Made by a program: the position numbers and the translations under genes. Positions 58,462 through 64,000 of a DNA stretch of 64,000 nt are shown piece by piece; position 1 is the stretch's first letter; each line of letters starts with the position of its first letter. The notes under the pieces are model-generated. The model searched no databases. It was not told the DNA's origin and was given only the letters and a program-made list of their open reading frames with translations. Source of the DNA: Haematobia irritans. Lineage: Eukaryota > Arthropoda > Insecta > Diptera > Muscidae. The stretch covers positions 198,221,700 to 198,285,699 of the forward strand of contig NC_134398.1 of the NCBI RefSeq assembly GCF_050003625.1, in the 5' to 3' direction.

Positions 58462-59448
58462 GTGATAAAATACTGTTTTCTGAAGGGAAAAAATACGGTG
58501 GAAGCAAAAACTTGGATTGATAATGAGTTTCCGGATTCTGCCCCAGGGAAATCAACAATAATTGATTAGTATGCAAAATTAAAGCGTGGTGAAATGAGCA
58601 CGGTGGTTACCGAAGGAAACATCAAAAAAATCCACAAAATGATTTTGAATGACCGTAAAATGAAGTTGATCGAGATAGCATAGACCTTAAAGATTTCAAG
58701 GGAACGTGTTGGTCATATCATTCATCAATATTTGGATATGCGGAAGCTCTGTGAAAAATGGGTGCCGCGCGAGCTCACATTTGACCAAAAACAACAACGT
58801 GTTTACGATTCTGAGAGTTGTTTGCAGCTGTTAACTCGTAATACACCCGAGTTTTTCCGTCGATATGTGACAATGGATGAAACATGGCTCCATCACTACA
58901 CTCCTGAGTCCAATCGACAGTCGGCTGAGTGGACAGCTTCGGAGACGGTTCCGAAGAGTGGAAAGACTCAAAAGTCCGCTGGCAAAGTAATGGCCTCTGT
59001 TTTTTGGGATGCGCATGGAATAATTTTTATCGATTATCTTGAGAAGGGAAAAACCATCAACAGTGACTATTATATGGCGTTATTTGAGAGTTTGAAGGTC
59101 GAAATCGCGGCAAAACGGCCCCATATGAAGAAAAGAAAAGTGTTGTTCCACCAAGACAACGCACCCTGACACAAGTCATTGAGAATGATGGCAAAAATTC
59201 ATGAATCGGGCTTCGAATTGCTTCCCCACCCACCGTATTCTCCAGATCTAGCCCCCAGCGACTTTTTCTTGTTCTCATACCTCAAAAGGATGCTCGCAGG
59301 GAAAAAATTTGGCTGCAATGAAGACGTGATTGCCAAAACTGAGGCCTATTTTGAGGCAAAACCGAAGGAGTACTATCAAAATGGTATCAAAAAATTGGAA
59401 GGTCGTTATAATCGTTGTATCGCTCTTGAAGGGAACTATGTTGAATAA
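58462..59448 (+). pseudogene. Mariner DD34D transposase with three in-frame stops
   Basis: Nearly complete transposase. N-terminal helix-turn-helix region: YCFLKGKNTVEAKTW ... KISRERVGHII. Catalytic motifs: VTMDETWLHHYTPE (first Asp), FHQDNAP (second) and PYSPDLAPSDFFLFSYL (third), with 34 residues between the second and third Asp. Stops: TAG at 58567-58569, TAG at 58681-58683, and TGA at 59167-59169 directly after QDNAP, all single-base changes. A short deletion lies in the linker near 58600. The C-terminus (YNRCIALEGNYVE) ends normally. A mariner inactivated fairly recently. Confidence 0.9.
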
Positions 59449-59520
59449 TAAAAATGAATTTTGACAAAAAAAAAAATGTGTTTTTCTTCGTTAGACCGGG
59501 GACTTATCAGCCAACCTGTT
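58462..59520 (+). mobile_element. DD34D mariner, right terminal repeat only
   Basis: The right end has GTTAGACCGGGGACTTATCA then GCCAACCTGT at ~59520. No matching left repeat is found before 58462, so the 5' end is lost. Confidence 0.8.
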
Positions 59521-59639
59521 ACTAACAAAAACTACATTGTGTTGAATTGTAGTCGGGTCAGTTATTAAATAAATGTAATAGTTATAATATAAATGTAAAG
59601 TTATTAAATAAATGTAATGTAATATTACCATATTTTTTA

Positions 59640-59910
59640 AAATCATGCGAGTTACATACATACTCGTATATGGGAGTTATATCGTAATTTGATCCAACAT
59701 CTGTACCGAATTTCATCGAAATCTGTTAATTATCCCAACCGAAATTCTACAAATCACAAATATATGAACAGACGGACGGAGAGGAGGTGATTCTGAGTCG
59801 TTCGGGGTATATATATTAAGAGTCTAAGATCAATATTTCTGGTAGGTACAATATTTGGTAAATCAAAGTTATTATACCTTGACCAGTATGTGGTTGAGGC
59901 TGTAAAAGCC
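59640..59910 (-). repeat. HLE-like terminal fragment of a further family
   Basis: CGTATATGGGAGTTATATCG, ACAGACGGACGGAGAGG, TTCTGAGTCGTTCGGGG and AAAGTTATTATACC resemble the conserved block of the other families. The rest is lost. Confidence 0.5.
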
Positions 59911-59937
59911 GTGCTATGATTTATCATGGGTGCGTAT

Positions 59938-60510
59938 TAGAGGTGTGCACGTGACACGAAATTGTCGTGACTCACGAACATTTTCGTGATTCGTGAGTGA
60001 GTCGTGAGTCACGCTCATGAAAACAGCGTGAGTGTGCGTGAGCGTGATTAACAAACCAAAATGTCGTGCGTGAGCGTGAGTCACGAAAATAATATTTTCG
60101 TGAGTGTGCGTGAGTAAAGAATTACACTCACGAAAATATTCCTGCTCTCCAACATAAAACGCTTAAGAGTTAAATTCAATTACAATTTTAGTGACACCTG
60201 GGATGTTAAGAGTTTAATAACACTCTTGATTTTAATAATGCTCATGTTTTCAGACACTTCGGTAAGGTAAATTAATCATAAAATTATTCGTGAGTCACGA
60301 TATATTTCGTGAGTCACGATATTTTTCGTGAGTCACGGTATTTTTCGTGAGTCACGACGTTTTCGTGCGTGAGTGTGCGTGAGTACAAATTTTCTTTTCG
60401 TGAGTGTGCGTGAGCGTGAATCCTACCAAAAAATATCGTGCGTGAGTATGATTTTTCAGTCGTGAGTGTGCGTGAGCGTGAGTAAACTATTACTCACGTG
60501 CACACCTCTA
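59938..60510. mobile_element. hAT-type MITE, intact, 8-bp target duplication
   Basis: Inverted ends TAGAGGTGTGCACGTGA and TCACGTGCACACCTCTA (17 bp, perfect). GTGCGTAT at 59930-59937 is repeated at 60511-60518. The 573-bp interior is dominated by CGTGAGTGTGCGTGAG-type motifs around a core shared with 6464-6945. No coding capacity. An 8-bp duplication is the hAT signature. Confidence 0.95.
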
Positions 60511-60684
60511 GTGCGTATGTGAAAGAATATTTTCACTATAGAGAAAGTATACGCAACCATGAACTGATTGCACTATTTCTGTATGAATTGAATTATCAAA
60601 ATCTTTCTTCAGTGGAATACATTCGATTGAGTTGAAGAAATAAAATCCAACTTTTATGCAAAAATTGCGAAAGTACATTCTTTA

Positions 60685-60715
60685 ATGCCCTGGGGTGGAA
60701 CACAATGTTAGTAAA
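60685..60715 (-). repeat. HLE-B left remnant, outer level of a triple nest
   Basis: GCCCTGGGGTGGAACACAAT then GTTAGTAAAAAA is HLE-B up to the insertion point used also at 39679. The right half resumes at 63811. Confidence 0.75.
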
Positions 60716-60921
60716 AAAAAGTATATATGACCGCAAGTTCGGACAGGCCGAAGTTTAAGTACCCTACAACATGGATTGCGTAAAAACTTCTAATAAAGAC
60801 TGCCATCCACAATCAAATTACTTGGGTTGCAGTAACACTTGCCGATGGCAAGGTATCTTAAAACTTCCTAACACTGTCTTCTAAATTGTAAATTAGTCCA
60901 TACGTGGTATATATTAAACTA

Positions 60922-62779
60922 AACAAGTATATACAGCAGTAAGTTCGGCCGGACCGAATCTTAAATACCCACCACCATGAATCAAATATAATAGTTTACT
61001 TTGAAAACTCATCGTCGTAGCGGGTTACTTGATAATATATAGCATTTAAGGAGGTCAGTTCAACCAGTACGCTTCCCGAAGTAAAAAATTTAAAGATTCT
61101 ACCTATGAAGACCAGATAAGATTCTGGATTTATGAGAACAAATTTCGTTTGAGTTTTAGAGAAATCATAAACATATCGTGTATATGGTGAAATAACGCCT
61201 TGATTTCAAATCTTAAATATGTAGATTTTTCCCGCCATTATTGAAATGAATACGATGAGTAAAATCTGGAAATCAGTTTCAAGCAATTTTCATGATCAGT
61301 GCGCCTGCTATACCCCGAAAAAAGTGTTTTCTTTTCTGGGGAACGAAATTTTAGACAAGCAAAGTTTTCTTTTGACACAAATTTTAGAGACAATCGTTGA
61401 ATCGCTTATCAAAAATTCGGATTAGTTTGCTCTAAACGAAAATACATTATACGAAAGGGGAATTTCGTTTGCCTAAAATTCCGGAGGAAAATATTTTTTC
61501 TTTGGGTGTACCCTCAAGAAGTTAAATCGGTCTGTATCGATGCCTTGCCAAATGGACCAGGAAAACTAAATGCGATACAGATTTTGACGGTATACAATAC
61601 CAGTATATTTACATTTTCGAGCAAATCGGATAAAAACTACGGTTTCTAGAAGCCCAAGGAGTTAAATCGGGAAATCGGTTTATGTGGAAACTATACTAAA
61701 ACATGGGTCGACACACATCATATTCCGCTGACCTGTTTGTGATCTGCCGGATTCCAGAAGTCCTAGAAATAAATCCGGGAGTTAGGCCTATATGGGGGCT
61801 ATACCAAAACATTGACCAATACTCACCACCTCTTAATGTTCCTCAAATACCTCTAGAATGCCACTTTCAGACGAATTGGGTGAAAACTATGAATTCTAGA
61901 AGCCCAATAAGTAAAATCGGGAGATCAGTCTATATAGGGGCTATACCAAAACATGGACAGATACGGACCATTTTCGACTCACCTCTTTATGGTCCAAAGA
62001 TACGTCTAGATTTCTAATTTTCTGCAAATTGGATAAAAATGGGGGTTATGCCAAAAAATGGACTGAATCACCTCAATTTCGGCACACATATTTGGAGTCC
62101 AAAAATACCTCTGGATTTCCAATTTCAGGCAAATCGGGTAATAAATACAGTTTATACAATCCCAAGAATAAAAATCGTGAGATCGGTCTATATGGCGACT
62201 ATACCAAAACATGGCCCGATACGGACCATTTTCTACTCACCTCTTTATGGTCCTAACATACCTCTAGATTTTCAATTTCAGGCAAATCGGATAGGAAATA
62301 CAGTTTCTAGACACCCAAGAAGCAAAATCGGGAGATCCGTCTATATGGGGGCTACACCAAAACATGGACCGATACAGACCATTTTCGAGATACCTCTTTA
62401 AGGTCCCCAAATACCTCTAAATTTCAATTTCAAGCAAATTGCACAAAAACTACGTTTTTTATAAGCCCAAGACCCCAAATCGAGAAACCAGTTTATATGG
62501 AGACTATATCAAAACTTGGACCGATATAGCTCATCTTCGAACTTGCCCTGCCTGCAACCAAAAAAAAGAATCTATGCTAAATTTCAGGACGATAGCGCAA
62601 CTATTGAAGGCTGTAGCGTGATTACAACAGACAGACATGCTTTTATCGTCTTAGAATTTCTCCCTGATCAAGAATATATATACTTTATATAGTCGGAAGT
62701 TGATATTTCGATGTGTTACACACGGAATGACAAACTTATTATACCCCCATCACCATTCTATGGTGGTAGGTATAATAAA
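60922..62779 (-). mobile_element. HLE-C, complete, innermost level of the triple nest
   Basis: AACAAGTATATACAGCAG, hairpin TTCGGCCGGACCGAA, subterminal TACCCACCACCAT, unique region, then monomers (AAAATCGGGAGATC near 61915 and 62326, with a variant at 62173; 62173 to 62326 is 153 bp). AACAGACAGACATGC, TTATACCCCCATCACC and the tip ATGGTGGTAGGTATAATAA follow. The uninterrupted HLE-A site (e.g. 45060-45115, reversed) shows where it landed. Open frames 61703-62621 are monomer artefacts. Confidence 0.85.
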
Positions 62780-62799
62780 GGCCAATGAAATACGTGTAT

Positions 62800-63270
62800 A
62801 ATTCAGTTTGACAAAATTTTCTATAGAAATAAAATTATAACAATATGTTCTAAAGAAATAAAATTTTGAAAAAATTTTCTATAGAAATAAAATTTTAACA
62901 AAATTTTCTATAGAAATAAAATTTTGACAAAATTTTCTATAAAAAAAAAATTGTTGACAATATTTTTTATAGAAATACAATTTCTATAGAATTGCAATGT
63001 TCACAACATTATCTATGGAAATAAAATTTTGACAAAATTTTCTATTGAAATAAAATTTTAACAAAATCGTCTATAGGAATAAAATTTTGACAACATTTTC
63101 TATAGAAATAAAATTTTGACAACGTTTTCTATAAAAATAAAATTTTAAAAAATTTTCTACAGAAATAAAATTTTGACAAAATTTTCTATAGCAATAAAAT
63201 TTTGACAAAATTTTCTATAGCAATAAAATTTTGACAAATTTTTCTAAAGTCATAAAATTTTGGTAGACTA
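62800..63270 (-). repeat. 29-bp minisatellite inside HLE-A copy 12
   Basis: About 16 units, ending with GGTAGACTACTTTTGGCTCG and GTGACAACCATGATAATG, the usual D-to-HLE-A junction. Confidence 0.9.
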
Positions 63271-63810
63271 CTTTTGGCTCGAGTGACAACCATGATAATG
63301 AACCGATATAGACCAATTTTTATGTGATTGGGGATCGGCTATATATAACTATAGACCGATATGGACCAATTTTGGCATAGGTGTTAGCGGCCATATACTT
63401 ACACCACGTACCAAATTTCAACCGAATCGGATGAATTTTGCTCCTCTAAGGGGTTCCGGAGGTAAAATCCGAGGATCGAATTATATGGGGTCTATATAAT
63501 TATGGACCGATATGGACCAATTTTTGCATAGTTGTGAAATACGATATATTTACCCTCGTACTAAATTTAAACCTGATCGGAGGAATTTTGCTCCTCCAAG
63601 CGACTTCGGAGGTCAAATCTGGGGATCGGTTTCGTTCGGAAGTTAGCGTGATTTCAACAGACGGACGGACGGACATGCTTAGATCGACTCATAATTTCAC
63701 CATGACCCAGAATATATATACTTTATGGGGTCTTAGAGCAACATTTCGATGTGTTACAAACGGAATGACAAAGCTAATATACCCCCCATCCTATTGTGTA
63801 GGGTATACAA

Positions 63811-63870
63811 ATATGGGAAACATTTAAATCTGAAGCAATTTTTAGGCAACTTCGCAGAAGTGTTGTTTGA
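63811..63870 (-). repeat. HLE-B right remnant
   Basis: ATATGGGAAACATTTAAATC then GAAGCAATTTTTAGGCAACT continues the HLE-B of 60685-60715 and stops at ~63870. 63871-64000 holds nothing recognised. Confidence 0.75.
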
Positions 63871-64000
63871 ATACCTCAAACATCATTATCGTAAGCAAAC
63901 ACATGTTGCTATCTGTACTATAAATCAAATGTGTCCATAGCAGATAGAGTTTTCAATATAGGGTGAATAGCTCAAACATCCTTGATCTATGTTATTGTTT

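Larger units (their letters stand above)
60716..63810 (-). mobile_element. HLE-A copy 12, inserted in HLE-B and hosting HLE-C
   Basis: GTATATATGACCGCAAGTTC at 60721, ACACTTGCCGATGGCAAGG, TAGTCCATACGTGG. Broken at 60922-62779, it resumes GGCCAATGAAATACGTG, then minisatellite, two monomers, terminal block, tip GTGTAGGGTATACAA at 63810. Confidence 0.85.

Overview
The window is AT-rich nuclear DNA of a higher (calyptrate, probably muscid) fly. This rests on three things: short GT-AG introns in a trypsin-like gene, INE-1/DINE-1-like interspersed repeats with the fly-type ends TATACCC and CTTGTT, and a load of mariner, hAT and tRNA-derived SINE copies. The species call is inference; no database was searched.

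Only one host gene is supported: a secreted trypsin-like serine protease on the minus strand (exons 7660-7356, 7291-7018, 3967-3599; 315 residues). Its second intron (3.05 kb) is filled with transposons. Almost everything else is repeats, and most open frames are by-products of tandem units whose length is a multiple of three or of (TA)n tracts.

Names used below. HLE-A, HLE-B and HLE-C are three Helentron/INE-1-like non-autonomous families. Each has a TATACCC 5' end, a matching subterminal inverted copy, a GC-rich hairpin and a CTTGTT 3' end; strand is given in that INE-1 sense. Element D has CACGGTTGCCAC-type inverted ends and a body made of a 29-bp minisatellite. D is often found inside HLE-A and totals roughly 13 kb of the window.

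Layout: 1-3.0 kb, two HLE-A copies. 3.6-7.7 kb, protease gene with D, LINE, SINE and hAT MITE in intron 2 and just upstream of it. 8-11.5 kb, two long (TA)n tracts seeded in HLE-B plus HLE-A. 11.5-13.7 kb, a ~117-bp satellite. 14.9-20.5 kb, a mariner relic and two large D elements. 21.4-24.3 kb, HLE-A with D, then a DD41D mariner with a 237-residue open frame. 24.5-28.9 kb, a four-level nest (HLE-A > SINE > hAT > HLE-B). 30.3-36.8 kb, D arrays, HLE-A and SINE. 38.0-39.0 kb, second DD41D mariner. 39.5-42.2 kb, HLE-B holding HLE-A and a TA-flanked MITE. 43.5-50.4 kb, HLE-A, then D with a LINE RNase H fragment, then HLE-A. 51.9-55.3 kb, HLE-C, transposase relic, HLE-A. 56.0-58.0 kb, intact HLE-B. 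58.1-60.5 kb, SINE, DD34D mariner, hAT MITE. 60.7-63.8 kb, a triple nest HLE-B > HLE-A > HLE-C.

I see no new enzymatic or defence system. The most interesting signals are the nested insertions with readable target duplications, HLE-A landing twice at the same base of HLE-B, a SINE and LINE sharing a 3' end, and a 153-bp monomer length kept in three diverged repeat families.
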